64,000 bases of DNA, from contig NC_018708.1 of NCBI RefSeq assembly GCF_000302535.1, positions 558,001-622,000 of the forward strand, given 5' to 3'. This stretch comes from Acidovorax sp. KKS102 (GTDB taxonomy: Bacteria; Pseudomonadota; Gammaproteobacteria; Burkholderiales; Burkholderiaceae_C). Both the position numbers and the translations under genes were made by a program. The notes beneath the pieces were generated by a model that searched no databases, was not told the DNA's origin, and saw only the letters and a list, made by a program, of their open reading frames with translations. This document shows positions 17,547 to 26,820 of the stretch, one piece after another (the first letter of the stretch is position 1; each line of letters starts with the position of its first letter).

Positions 17547-18875
17547 TTAGCTCTGGCAGTCCGCTGCGTCGCGGCGCGTCATCTTCTTGTCGGCCAGGTA
17601 CTTGTCCGCACCGGCCTTGACCATGGGCTTCAGGATCTGCTCGTCGGCCTGGTACCAGTCAGACGAGAAGTTCCACTTCTTGCCGTCCCAGGTGTGCACG
17701 CGCGCCCAGGTGGAGCCCATGTGGTCGGCGCAGCTGGTAGACAGGGGGCGCATCACGTCCTTGAAGCCCAGCGCATCGAGCTTCTTCTGGTCGAGGGCCA
17801 GGTTTTCCATGCCCCAGCGCACTTGCTCTCCGGTCATGACCTTGCCCTTGCCAAAACGCTCTTGCGCGCGGCGCACGGCTTCCACAGCCAGCATCTGGAT
17901 GATCACGCCGCGGGTGTAAAGCACCGAGCCCACTTCGTCCTTGGGACCCGTGCCCTGGCCCTTGTCGTGCACGTGCTTCAGGATGTCCTGGATTACTTTG
18001 GACTGGGTGCCGTAGCCGTTCAGAGCCAGCGCGTTGTAGCCCTTAGCGCCTTCGCCCACGTCACGCACATCGGGCTCGGCACCGGCCCACCACACGCCAT
18101 ACATCTTGTCGCGGGGATAGCCAGTGGCCTGGGCTTCCTTCAGGGCGGTGGAGTTCATCACGCCCCAGCCCCACAGCAGCACATAGTCAGGGCGGCTCTG
18201 GCGCACTTGCAGCCAAGTGGCTTTCTGTTCCACACCGGGCGCGGTCACGGGCAGCATCTGCAGCTCAAAGCCGTGCATCTTGGCGCGCTCTTGCAGCACG
18301 GGGATGGGCTCCTTGCCGAAGGGGCTGTCGTGGTAGACCAGCGCAATCTTCTTGCCCTTGAGCTTGTCCAGGCCGCCATTGGCCTTGCCCAGGTGCTGGA
18401 TCAGGATGTCAGCGCCCGTCCAGTAGCTGCCCATGAACGGGAAGTTCCACTTGAAGGCCTGACCGTCCTGCGCCACCGACAGGCCGTAGCCCAGCGTCAT
18501 CAGCGGGATCTTGTCCACGGGGGCTTTTTCGGTCAGCGCAAACGTGATGCCGGTGGCCTGGGGGTCGAACAGCGAGACGCCGGGGCGGCTCTTCAGGCGC
18601 TCGTAGCACTCCACGCCACGGTCGGTGGCGTAGCCCGTTTCGCATTCTTCAAAAGTGAGCTTCACCCCATTGATGCCCCCGTCGCGGGCGTTGATCATCT
18701 TGATGTAGTCCTGCTTGCCGTTGGCCCATGGCACACCGTTCGGTGCGTAGGGGCCCGTGCGGTACGACAGCAGCGGGAAGAACTGCTCCTTGGCTTGTGC
18801 GAAGGCGCTCGTCGTGATGGACGAGGCACCGGCAGCAACCACCGCAGCGGCGATCACGATTTTCGAAAGCTTCAT
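17547..18875 (-). CDS. livK: Liv/HAAT-type ABC transporter substrate-binding protein
   Basis: 442 residues, at the long end for LivJ/K-type receptors. A signal peptide (MKLSKIVIAAAVVAAGASS region, ending SAFAQA) is followed by FFPLLSYRTGPYAPNGVPWA, the periplasmic-binding fold, and ALVYHDSPFGKEPIPVLQER in the hinge area. AAGGAGA precedes the ATG. It sits between livM and livF of the same operon and is the probable receptor. Similar receptors often serve aromatic or fatty acids rather than amino acids; that is inference. Confidence 0.88.
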   Translation of the reverse strand: MKLSKIVIAAAVVAAGASSITTSAFAQAKEQFFPLLSYRTGPYAPNGVPWANGKQDYIKMINARDGGINGVKLTFEECETGYATDRGVECYERLKSRPGVSLFDPQATGITFALTEKAPVDKIPLMTLGYGLSVAQDGQAFKWNFPFMGSYWTGADILIQHLGKANGGLDKLKGKKIALVYHDSPFGKEPIPVLQERAKMHGFELQMLPVTAPGVEQKATWLQVRQSRPDYVLLWGWGVMNSTALKEAQATGYPRDKMYGVWWAGAEPDVRDVGEGAKGYNALALNGYGTQSKVIQDILKHVHDKGQGTGPKDEVGSVLYTRGVIIQMLAVEAVRRAQERFGKGKVMTGEQVRWGMENLALDQKKLDALGFKDVMRPLSTSCADHMGSTWARVHTWDGKKWNFSSDWYQADEQILKPMVKAGADKYLADKKMTRRDAADCQS

Positions 18876-19001
18876 GGATGTCTCCTTTGGATGAATGTGT
18901 TGAAGCACGGGAAAAAACACGACAGACAGACAGTTAACGCGGCAATGCAACAGACTCGTATCGGGACTTGCGAGTAAGGGGTTTCCTGCAGCGCCGCTTG
19001 A

Positions 19002-20078
19002 TCAGTGCGGGAAGGGCCACAGGCGCAGCTTCTGCTTGGCGGTGGACCAGAGCTTGGCCAGGCCATGGGGCTCGACGATGAGGAACCACACGATCAGCGC
19101 ACCGAAGATCATCAGCTCGGCATGCGACACGCCCGCGGTGGACACCTCGATGCCAAACAGCCCCATGAAAGCCGGCAGGAACTGGTTGAGCACGATGGGC
19201 AACACCACGATGAAGGCCGCGCCAAAGAAGCCGCCCATGATCGAACCCAGCCCGCCGATGATCACCATGAACAGCAGGCGGAAGGACACTTCCACCGAGA
19301 ACGCCGCAGGCTCCCAGGCGCCCAGGTGCACAAAGGCCCACAGCGCGCCGGCCATGCCCACAATGAAGGAGCTGACGGCAAACGCGCTGAGCTTGGCGTA
19401 CATGGGGCGAATGCCGATGACGGCGGCGGCCACGTCCATGTCGCGGATGGCCATCCACTCGCGGCCAATCGCGCCGCGCACCAGGTTCTTGGCCAGCAGG
19501 GCCACCACCACCAGAATGGCCAGGCAGAACAGGTATTTGCTCGTGGCGCTTTCGATGGGCATGCCCAGCACCTGCAAGTTGGTGACCGACACCGAGCCCG
19601 AGTCGGAGTTGTTGGTGAACCACTTGATGCGCAGGAACATCCAGTCGCTGAAGAACTGCGCGGCCAGCGTGGCCACTGCCAGGTACAGGCCCTTGACGCG
19701 CAGGCTAGGCAGCCCGAACAGGATGCCGAAGAACGTGGCGCACAGGCCACCCAGGATGAGCGCCGGAATTAGCGGCATGCCCGGAAAGCGCACGAAGAAG
19801 TTGTAAGCGCCGTAAGCCCCCACGGCCATGAAGGCACCCGAGCCCAGCGAGATCTGCCCGCAGTAGCCCACCAGAATATTCACCCCCAAGGCTGCCAGCG
19901 CCATGATGACGAAGGGGATCAGGATGGCGCGGAAGATGTAGTCGCTGGCCAGCATGGGCACGGCGATGAAGGCGATGGCCAGGATGATGCCGATGGCAAG
20001 GCGGTCCTGCGCGATCGGGAAGATCTGCTGGTCGGCGCGGTAGCTGGTCTTGAACTGGCCGTTTTCGCGGTAGAGCAT
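19002..20078 (-). CDS. livM: Liv-type ABC transporter permease (LivM)
   Basis: 358 residues, all-helical. The conserved LivM block begins ALGVNILVGYCGQISLGSGA and continues PALILGGLCATFFGILFGLP. GREWMAIRDMDVAAAVIG is the EAA-like ATPase-contact loop, and LLFMVIIGGLGSIMGGFFGA is typical. CAGGAGA precedes the ATG at 20078. It is separated from livH by 153 bp holding three hairpins, unlike the tight spacing elsewhere in the operon. Confidence 0.92.
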   Translation of the reverse strand: MLYRENGQFKTSYRADQQIFPIAQDRLAIGIILAIAFIAVPMLASDYIFRAILIPFVIMALAALGVNILVGYCGQISLGSGAFMAVGAYGAYNFFVRFPGMPLIPALILGGLCATFFGILFGLPSLRVKGLYLAVATLAAQFFSDWMFLRIKWFTNNSDSGSVSVTNLQVLGMPIESATSKYLFCLAILVVVALLAKNLVRGAIGREWMAIRDMDVAAAVIGIRPMYAKLSAFAVSSFIVGMAGALWAFVHLGAWEPAAFSVEVSFRLLFMVIIGGLGSIMGGFFGAAFIVVLPIVLNQFLPAFMGLFGIEVSTAGVSHAELMIFGALIVWFLIVEPHGLAKLWSTAKQKLRLWPFPH

Positions 20079-20148
20079 GGTGTGTCTCCTGTGTTCTTGT
20101 TGTTATGGGTTAAGTGCGATCAAGGATCTTTTGCACGGGGGCGCACCT

Positions 20149-20253
20149 GCGGTGCCACGCGGAGCCTGCGGCACCGCTGACAACGCGCTGCGCGCGTTGT
20201 GCCTCCTTCGAAAAATTATTGGTCTCGTATTTCATACGCGATCAATAATTTTT
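20149..20253 (-). terminator. Three hairpins between livH and livM; likely attenuator
   Basis: From 3' to 5' of the plus strand: a long A/T-rich hairpin with arms AAAAATTATTG (20211-20221) and CAATAATTTTT (20243-20253) around CGTAT/ATACG, spanning the livH stop codon and giving a T-run on the minus strand; CAACGCG-CTG-CGCGCGTTG (20181-20199); and GCGGTGCC/GGCACCGC (20149-20177). The first resembles an intrinsic terminator inside the operon and may reduce livM and downstream expression or set mRNA stability. Confidence 0.5.
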
Positions 20254-21161
20254 TCCCCAAACAAGCCTTGAGGCCTGAAGAGAAGGAACACCAGCGCCAG
20301 CACATACGCAAACCAGATCTCGATGCCCCCGCCCACATACGGGCCAAGGTACACCTCCGACAGCTTCTCGCCCACGCCGATGATGAGCCCGCCGATGATG
20401 GCGCCGGGCACCGAAGTCAGGCCGCCCAGGATCACCACCGGCAGCGCACGCAGCGCCACCGTAGTCAGCGAGAACTGCACGCCCAGCTTGCTGCCCCAGA
20501 TCATTCCGGCCACCAGGGCCACGACACCCGCCACGCACCACACGATCACCCAGATGCGGTTGAGCGGAATGCCGATGGACTGGGCCGCCTGGTGGTCGTC
20601 GGCCACAGCGCGCAGGGCGCGGCCGGTGGAGGTCTTCTGGAAAAACACCGACAGCAGGGCCACCAGTGCAGCGGCGATGGCGGCGGCGATCACGTCTTCC
20701 TTGTTGATCAGGATGCCGCCCTGGAACATGGACTCCAGCGCAAAGATCGGGTCCTTGGGCATGCCCACGTCGATCTTGTAGATGTTGCTGCCGAACAGCG
20801 TCTGGCCCAGGCCTTCCATGAAGTAGGTGATGCCCAGCGTGGCCATGAGCAGCGTGGCGCCCTCCTGGTTCACCAGATGGCGCAGCACCAGCTTTTCAAT
20901 CAGCCAGGCCACCACGAACATGATGGCGCCGGCAATTACAAAGGCGGCCAGGTTGGCCACGATGGGGTTCGTGATGCCGGTCCACTGCGGAATCCATTCG
21001 GCAAAGCGGGCCATGGCCAGGGCTGCGAACAGCACCATGGCGCCCTGCGCAAAGTTGAACACGCCCGAAGCCTTGTAGATCAGCACAAAGCCCAGCGCCA
21101 CCAGCGAATACAGCATGCCGGCCATGAGGCCGCCGATCAGTGTTTCGAGAAAGAATGCCAT
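20232..21161 (-). CDS. livH: Liv-type ABC transporter permease (LivH)
   Basis: 309 residues with the LivH opening FLETLIGGLMAGMLYSLVAL, FVLIYKASGVFNFAQGAMVL, and AVADDHQAAQSIGIPLNRIW as the ATPase-contact loop. LPVVILGGLTSVPGAIIGGL is near the C terminus. CAGGAGA precedes the ATG. Fifteen bases separate it from livG upstream. Inner-membrane half of the importer with LivM. Confidence 0.93.
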   Translation of the reverse strand: MAFFLETLIGGLMAGMLYSLVALGFVLIYKASGVFNFAQGAMVLFAALAMARFAEWIPQWTGITNPIVANLAAFVIAGAIMFVVAWLIEKLVLRHLVNQEGATLLMATLGITYFMEGLGQTLFGSNIYKIDVGMPKDPIFALESMFQGGILINKEDVIAAAIAAALVALLSVFFQKTSTGRALRAVADDHQAAQSIGIPLNRIWVIVWCVAGVVALVAGMIWGSKLGVQFSLTTVALRALPVVILGGLTSVPGAIIGGLIIGVGEKLSEVYLGPYVGGGIEIWFAYVLALVFLLFRPQGLFGEKIIDRV

Positions 21162-21176
21162 GTTGTCGTCTCCTGA

Positions 21177-22001
21177 TCAGTGCGAGGTGCCGAGGTAGGC
21201 ACTGATCACGTCTTCGTTGCTGCGCACTTCGTCGGGCGTGCCGTCGCCGATCTTCTTGCCGTAGTCCAGCACCACCACGCGGTCGCTGATGTCCATCACC
21301 ACGCCCATGTCGTGCTCGATGAGCACGATGGTGGTGCCGAACTCGTCGTTCACGTCCAGGATGAAGCGGCACATGTCCTGCTTCTCTTCCACGTTCATGC
21401 CGGCCATGGGTTCATCGAGCAGCAGCACCTGCGGCTCCATGGCCAGGGCCCGGCCCAGGTCCACGCGCTTTTGCAGGCCGTAGGGCAGCTGGCCCACGGG
21501 GGTCTTGCGGTAGGCCTGGATTTCGAGGAAGTCGATGATGTGTTCGACGTATTCGCGGTGGCGGATTTCCTCGCGCTCGGCCGGGCCGATGCGCAGCGCC
21601 TGCATCAGCAGGTTGCTTTTGATCTTGAGGTTGCGGCCGGTCATGATGTTGTCGATCACGCTCATGCCTTTGAACAACGCCAGGTTCTGGAAGGTGCGCG
21701 CCACGCCCATCTCGGCCACCTGGCGCGAGTTCATGTGGTCAAACGTCTTGCCCCGGAAGGTGATGGAGCCTTCGGACGGTGTGTACACGCCGTTGATGCA
21801 GTTGAGCATGGAGCTTTTGCCCGCACCATTGGGGCCGATGATGGCGCGGATCTCGTGCTCTTTCACATTGAAAGAGATGTCGGTGAGTGCCTTCACCCCG
21901 CCAAACCGGAGGCTGATGTTCTTGACGTCGAGGATGACGTCGCCGATCTTTTTGGTGGTCATGGTGGGGGGCTTCTCCAGCGGGTAGAGCGCGGGTTTCA
22001 T
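21177..22001 (-). CDS. livG: Liv-type ABC transporter ATPase (LivG)
   Basis: 274 residues: DVKNISLRFGGVKALTDISF, Walker A GPNGAGKSSML, VARTFQNLALFKGMSVIDN (Q-loop), signature QLPYGLQKRVDLGRAL (a variant of LSGGQ usual for LivG), Walker B QVLLLDEPMAGMN and H-loop LIEHDMGVVM. The ATG at 22001 overlaps the upstream CoA-ligase stop (ATGA), so the ligase and transporter are probably translationally coupled. Confidence 0.92.
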   Translation of the reverse strand: MKPALYPLEKPPTMTTKKIGDVILDVKNISLRFGGVKALTDISFNVKEHEIRAIIGPNGAGKSSMLNCINGVYTPSEGSITFRGKTFDHMNSRQVAEMGVARTFQNLALFKGMSVIDNIMTGRNLKIKSNLLMQALRIGPAEREEIRHREYVEHIIDFLEIQAYRKTPVGQLPYGLQKRVDLGRALAMEPQVLLLDEPMAGMNVEEKQDMCRFILDVNDEFGTTIVLIEHDMGVVMDISDRVVVLDYGKKIGDGTPDEVRSNEDVISAYLGTSH

Positions 22002-23944
22002 GCGGCGGTCTTGACGGGGGTGAAGGTCTTGGCGTCCGAGATCTTGAGCGTGGCGCTCACGCTGCCGGTGCGGCCGTCCTCGAACTTGACCTGGGTCTCG
22101 ATGTACTGCTCGGTGCGGCCTGCGTACAGCGCATCGACGAGCACGCCGTACTTCTCGGCAATGAAGCCCCGGCGGACCTTGTTGGTGCGGGTGAGTTCGC
22201 CGTCGTCAGCGTCCAGCTCCTTGTGCAGCACCAGGAAGCGGCTCACCTGGCTGCCAGCCAGCATGCTGTCGCCCGCCAGGTCGGCGTTCACCTTCTCGAT
22301 GCATTCGCGGATCAGTTCGTACACCTCGGGCTTTTGCGCCAGGTCGGTGTAGCCGGCGTAGGGCAGGTTGCGGCGCTCGGCCCAGTTGCCCACGGCGTCA
22401 AAGTCGATGTTGACCATCACGCACACCTTCTCGCGCTTGTCGCCCAGGGCTACCACTTCCTTGATGTGCGGGAAGAACTTGAGCTTGTTCTCCACATACT
22501 TGGGCGCAAACATGGCACCGTCGTTGGCACCGCCCATGATGCGGCCCACGTCCTTGACGCGGTCGATGATCTTGAGGTGGCCGTGCGCATCCAGAAAGCC
22601 TGCGTCGCTGGTGTGGTACCAGCCGTCGGCCGTCAGCACCTCGGCCGTGGCGGCGGGGTTCTTGTAGTACTCCTTGAGGAGCCCGGCCGACTTGACCATG
22701 ATCTCGCCGTTGTCGGCCACCTTGATCTGCACGCCACGAATCGGCACGCCCACCGTGTCGGCGCGGGCCTGGTTGTCGGGCTGCAGGCACACGAACACAG
22801 CGGTTTCGGTGGAGCCGTAGAGCTGTTTGAGGTTGATGCCGATGGAGCGGTAGAAGGTGAACAGGTCCGGGCCAATGGCCTCGCCCGCCGTGTAGGCCAC
22901 CCGCACGCGGCTGAAACCCAGGTTGTTGCGCAGCGGGCCGTACACCAGCACATTGCCCAGCGCGTACTTGATGCGGTCCAGCGTCCCCACGGGCTCGCCG
23001 TCCATCAGGGCTGGGCCCACGCGCTTGGCCACGCGCATGCAGGCCTCGAACATCTTGCGCTTCAAGGCGCCTGCGTCTTCCATGCGGATCATCACGCTGG
23101 TGAGCAGGCCTTCAAAAATGCGCGGCGGCGCAAAGTAGTAGGTGGGGCCTACTTCCTTGAGGTCGATGGTCACGGTGCTGGCCGACTCGGGGCAGTTGAC
23201 CACGTAGCCGCAAGCCAGCCACTGGGCGTAGCTGAAGATGTTCTGGCCGATCCAGGCGGGTGGCAGGTAGGCCAGCACTTCTTCGCTGCTGGTGAGCTTG
23301 TCAAATTCGGCGCCCGCGCTGGCGCGGTCCAGCAACGTGCTGTGGGTGTGCACCACGCCCTTGGGGTTGCCCGTGGTGCCCGAGGTGAAGAACATCGCGG
23401 CCACGTCGCCGGGCTGGGCCTTGGCCACCTCGGCCTTGAACCAGCCGGGGTTCTTTGCCGCAAAGGCCTTGCCGGACTCGATCAGGGCGTCCAGCGAGGC
23501 CAGGCCGGGCTCCGAGTAGTTGCGCAGGCCGCGCGGGTCGTCAAAGTAGATGTTGGAAATCTGCGGGCACTGCTCGCGGATTTCGAGCAGCTTGTCCACC
23601 TGCTCCTGATCTTCCACCAGGCAAAAGCGCACCTCGGCGTTGTTCAGCGGGAAGATGCATTCGGCTGCCACCGCGTCCTGGTACAGCGGCACGGGGATGG
23701 CACCCAGCGACTGCGCGGCCAGCATGGTGGCGTACAGGCGGGGGCGGTTGGCTCCCACCACCACCATGTGCTCGTGGCGCTTCAGGCCCGCCAGGTGCAG
23801 GCCGGCGGCCACCTGTTCCACCAGGCGCACCAGGTCTGCCCAGCTGTGGGTTTGCCAGATGCCATATTCTTTTTCGCGCAGGGCCGGGGCCTCGGGGCGC
23901 TCGGCGGCGTGCTTGAGCAGCAGTTGCGGGAACGTGGTCAACAT
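21998..23944 (-). CDS. Long-chain-type AMP-dependent acyl-CoA synthetase
   Basis: 648 residues, the size of long-chain ACS family members. P-loop MFFTSGTTGNPKGVVHTHST lies near residue 190; QLYGSTETAVFVCLQ and DGWYHTSDAGFLDAHGHLKI follow, then IIDRVKDVGRIMGG. The ligase may trap the imported acid as a CoA thioester. AGGAA precedes ATG 23944; the frame continues upstream but that part has poor codon use and overlaps the promoter region. First gene of the ligase-liv operon, with the 18-bp dyad at 24047 about 100 bases upstream. Confidence 0.88.
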   Translation of the reverse strand: MLTTFPQLLLKHAAERPEAPALREKEYGIWQTHSWADLVRLVEQVAAGLHLAGLKRHEHMVVVGANRPRLYATMLAAQSLGAIPVPLYQDAVAAECIFPLNNAEVRFCLVEDQEQVDKLLEIREQCPQISNIYFDDPRGLRNYSEPGLASLDALIESGKAFAAKNPGWFKAEVAKAQPGDVAAMFFTSGTTGNPKGVVHTHSTLLDRASAGAEFDKLTSSEEVLAYLPPAWIGQNIFSYAQWLACGYVVNCPESASTVTIDLKEVGPTYYFAPPRIFEGLLTSVMIRMEDAGALKRKMFEACMRVAKRVGPALMDGEPVGTLDRIKYALGNVLVYGPLRNNLGFSRVRVAYTAGEAIGPDLFTFYRSIGINLKQLYGSTETAVFVCLQPDNQARADTVGVPIRGVQIKVADNGEIMVKSAGLLKEYYKNPAATAEVLTADGWYHTSDAGFLDAHGHLKIIDRVKDVGRIMGGANDGAMFAPKYVENKLKFFPHIKEVVALGDKREKVCVMVNIDFDAVGNWAERRNLPYAGYTDLAQKPEVYELIRECIEKVNADLAGDSMLAGSQVSRFLVLHKELDADDGELTRTNKVRRGFIAEKYGVLVDALYAGRTEQYIETQVKFEDGRTGSVSATLKISDAKTFTPVKTAA

Positions 23945-24046
23945 TGCAGGTTCCTGAAAGTGAGAAGGTGTCAGCCCGGTGACTGCCGGGCGCGCAAGCT
24001 TGTGATTGCGCGATGGGGGAATGCTAGGACCCACTTTGACGCCATC

Positions 24047-24064
24047 TTGTCTTGCCGACGACAA
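24047..24064. promoter_or_regulatory. Crp/Fnr-like dyad, copy 1
   Basis: TTGTC-TTGCCGAC-GACAA. The half-sites and the central CGAC-GACAATT are shared with 28111-28128, next to a Crp/Fnr-type regulator gene. It lies in the spacer between the divergent acyl-CoA synthetase and gspA genes, so it could act on either or both. Confidence 0.5.
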
Positions 24065-24125
24065 TTTAGGGGTAACTCCCGGGTGGGTAAAACCCTGCCC
24101 ACGGGCGGGCGGTATCCTCCGGGGC

Positions 24126-25883
24126 ATGTACGCCCCGTTCTTCGGCCTTCAGCACCCGCCGTTCTCCATTGCCCCTGACCCCCGCTACCTGTTCATGAGC
24201 GAGCGGCACCGCGAGGCGCTGGCGCACCTGCTGTACGGCCTGGATGCGGGCGGCGGTTTTGTGCTGCTGACGGGCGAGGTGGGTGCGGGCAAGACCACGG
24301 TCTGCCGCTGCTTTCTGGAGCAGATCCCGTCGCACTGCAACGTGGCCTACATCTTCAACCCCAAGCTCACGGTGGGCGAGCTGCTGCGGTCCATTTGCGA
24401 CGAATTTGGCGTGCCGCACCAGCCCTCGGTGGCCGGGGTGGAAACGGTCAAGGATTACATCGACCCGCTCAATGCCTCGCTGCTTGCGGCGCATGGCGCC
24501 GGGCGCAACACGGTGCTGATCATTGACGAGGCGCAGAACCTGTCGGCCGACGTGCTGGAGCAGCTGCGCCTCTTGACCAACCTGGAAACCAGCGAACGCA
24601 AGCTGCTGCAGATCATCCTCATCGGCCAGCCCGAGCTGCGCACCATGGTGGCCAGCCCCGCGCTGGAGCAACTGGCGCAGCGCGTGATTGCGCGCTTTCA
24701 CCTCGATGCGCTGAGCGCGCAGGAGACCCAGCAATACATCGCCCACCGCCTGGCCGTGGCAGGCCTGCAAGGGCCGCTGCCCTTCAGCCGCAGCGCCCTG
24801 CGACGGGTGCATGCGCTGTCGCGCGGCATTCCCCGGCGCATCAACCTGCTGTGCGACCGGGCGCTGCTGGGCGCCTACGCGGCCGGGGTGCGCGAAGTCA
24901 GTGCCCGCATCGTCCAGCGTGCGGCGGCTGAGGTGTTTGATGCACCCGCGTCGGCCGCTGCTGCACGCAGCGCCCGGGGCCAGTGGCCCCGCTGGGCGGT
25001 GGCGGGCCTGGGCGTGGCGGCGGGTGCCGCGCTGGTGGCGGGCGGCTGGGCCCTGGGGGCCTGGCCGCAATGGTCTCGGCAGGGCGTCGTGTCATCCACC
25101 GCGCCTGCGGGCGCCACGGCCAGCAAAACATCTGCCAGCGCGCCATTCAGCGCCCCACCCCGCAGTGCTGCCAGCGCGGCAGTAGTTACAACGCCCACGG
25201 CGCCTGCGGCAGGGGCTTCGGCCCCGCGCGTCGCGGCGCCGGTGGCCATGTCGGACCTGCAGCAGTTTGTGGCCGCACTGCCCGCCAGCGACACCGCCGC
25301 CTGGCAGGCGCTGGCATCGGCCTGGGGCGCCAGCGTGGCCGATGGCGCCGATGCCTGCGCCGCATTGCCGCGCGACGGCCTGCGTTGCTACCGCAACCGC
25401 CGCGCGGGCCTGAACCTGGTGCGGCAGATTGACCGCCCGGTGCTGCTCACGCTGTTCCCGTCTGAAGAGGGCGATGTGGCGGTGTCGGCCGTGCTGCGCC
25501 GTCTGGACGGCGACATGGCCACGCTCGAAGGCGCGGGCCGCACGGTGCGTGTGCCCGTGGCCGAGCTGGCGCAGGTGTGGCGCGGCGACATGGCCACGCT
25601 GTGGCGCACGCCGCCCGACATGCCCGACAAGGGCGACCTGGCGGAGACCCCCGCCGGCGCCGCCTGGCTGGACCAGCAGCTGGCGACGGCTGCGGCCGGT
25701 GGCTCGCGCGCTGGCGCACCGGTGGCGGGCCGTGCGGCCACGCCGGCCCAGCGCCAGGCACGCATCCAGCGCTTCCAGCTGGCCCAGGGGGTGACCCCGG
25801 ACGGCCGGGCGGGGCCCTTGACCCTCATGTTGCTCAACCGTGTCAACGGCGTGAGCGAACCGCGCTTGCGCACCGGAGGCTGA
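24126..25883 (+). CDS. gspA: GspA/ExeA-type secretion ATPase with peptidoglycan-binding C terminus
   Basis: 585 residues. An AAA ATPase occupies the first 270: PFFGLQHPPFSIAPDPRYLF, Walker A LTGEVGAGKTTVCR, Walker B VLIIDEAQNL, and SRGIPRRINLLCDRALLGAY. A transmembrane helix lies near residues 300-320, then an Ala/Pro-rich stretch, and a peptidoglycan-binding-like domain ends the protein (RIQRFQLAQGVTPDGRAGPL). In Aeromonas ExeA with ExeB helps insert the type II secretin through the cell wall. Followed after 5 bases by gspB; no other type II secretion genes are in the window. Confidence 0.88.
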   Translation: MYAPFFGLQHPPFSIAPDPRYLFMSERHREALAHLLYGLDAGGGFVLLTGEVGAGKTTVCRCFLEQIPSHCNVAYIFNPKLTVGELLRSICDEFGVPHQPSVAGVETVKDYIDPLNASLLAAHGAGRNTVLIIDEAQNLSADVLEQLRLLTNLETSERKLLQIILIGQPELRTMVASPALEQLAQRVIARFHLDALSAQETQQYIAHRLAVAGLQGPLPFSRSALRRVHALSRGIPRRINLLCDRALLGAYAAGVREVSARIVQRAAAEVFDAPASAAAARSARGQWPRWAVAGLGVAAGAALVAGGWALGAWPQWSRQGVVSSTAPAGATASKTSASAPFSAPPRSAASAAVVTTPTAPAAGASAPRVAAPVAMSDLQQFVAALPASDTAAWQALASAWGASVADGADACAALPRDGLRCYRNRRAGLNLVRQIDRPVLLTLFPSEEGDVAVSAVLRRLDGDMATLEGAGRTVRVPVAELAQVWRGDMATLWRTPPDMPDKGDLAETPAGAAWLDQQLATAAAGGSRAGAPVAGRAATPAQRQARIQRFQLAQGVTPDGRAGPLTLMLLNRVNGVSEPRLRTGG

Positions 25884-25888
25884 ACCCA

Positions 25889-26686
25889 GTGTCTTACATC
25901 CTTGATGCGCTGCGGCGCGCAGAAGCTGAGCGCGGCCGTGGCGCCGTGCCCGGCATCCATACCCCGGCGGTGCCCGTGCCGGGTGCCATGCCGGTGGCCG
26001 GGCGGTCGGCCATCAGCCCGGTGCTGGTGGCTGTGGCGGTGGCTGCTGTGGCCGCCGTGGCGGCCGGCGGCACCTGGTGGTTCTTGCAGCGGCCGGTGCC
26101 TGCGGGCGCCGTCGTGGTGGCTGCAGCGCCTGCTACCCCTGCTGTAGTGACACCGGCCATGCCTGCGGTGGCGCCCTCAGCGCCAGCGGCTACCGTAGCC
26201 ACGCCGGAACCGGCCCCTGCCGCTGCGCCAGCGGTGACGCCCCCTCCGGCACCAGCGCCCCGCGCGGCGGCACCGCAGCGGGAGCGGCCCGCGCCCAGCT
26301 CCTCCGTGGCGCCGCGCTCTCCCACCGCAGACCCCGAGCGGCCGCGCCCTGCTGCGCCCGCCCCGCGCGAGCGCACGCCCGCCGCGCCCGCGCCGCGTGC
26401 CGCAGATTTAGCAGCGGCCAATCCCGCTCCTGCCGCAGCCCCGGCCGCCACGGGCACCGTGTTTGCGCAGGCGGATCTGCCCGAGGCCGTGCGGGCACAG
26501 CTGCCGTCACTCAAGATTTCTGGGGTCACCTATTCCAGCAACCCGTTGTACCGCATGGCCATCGTCAACGGCCAGGTGTTGCACGAGGGCGACCCGGCCG
26601 GGCCGGGCCTGCTGCTGGAGAAGATCGAGCCCGGCCGCACCATCTGGTCGTTCAAGGGCTACCGGTACGGGCTGGTGTCGCAATAG
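25889..26686 (+). CDS. gspB: GspB/ExeB-type secretion assembly protein
   Basis: 265 residues starting SYILDALRRAEAERGRG, the typical GspB N terminus, with GTG as start codon and GGAGG 12 bases upstream. One transmembrane helix near residues 35-58, a long Ala/Pro-rich periplasmic linker, and a C-terminal domain with LPSLKISGVTYSSNPLYRMA and GDPAGPGLLLEKIEPGRTIW, which is the PulB/GspB fold. Probably partners GspA in the inner membrane. Confidence 0.88.
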   Translation: MSYILDALRRAEAERGRGAVPGIHTPAVPVPGAMPVAGRSAISPVLVAVAVAAVAAVAAGGTWWFLQRPVPAGAVVVAAAPATPAVVTPAMPAVAPSAPAATVATPEPAPAAAPAVTPPPAPAPRAAAPQRERPAPSSSVAPRSPTADPERPRPAAPAPRERTPAAPAPRAADLAAANPAPAAAPAATGTVFAQADLPEAVRAQLPSLKISGVTYSSNPLYRMAIVNGQVLHEGDPAGPGLLLEKIEPGRTIWSFKGYRYGLVSQ

Positions 26687-26690
26687 CAGC

Positions 26691-26757
26691 AATTTGGGTG
26701 AAATCGGCCGGTAGCGCTAGTGCAATATGCGCTGATAGCTATCTGATTTATAGCAAT
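26691..26757 (-). repeat. Dispersed AGCGCT repeat, intergenic copy
   Basis: AATTTGGGTGAAATCGGCC, GGTAGCGCTAGTGCAATATG and CGCTGATAGCTATCTGATTT. On the minus strand it matches the coding copy at 42875-42925 closely. It starts 4 bases after the gspB stop codon and could double as a 3' hairpin. Confidence 0.8.
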
Positions 26758-26820
26758 TGCATGGGCGGCCCCGCCGCAGCGCGCCCCTGTCATCAGCGTG
26801 CCACCGGCGGGCCCTTCGGG

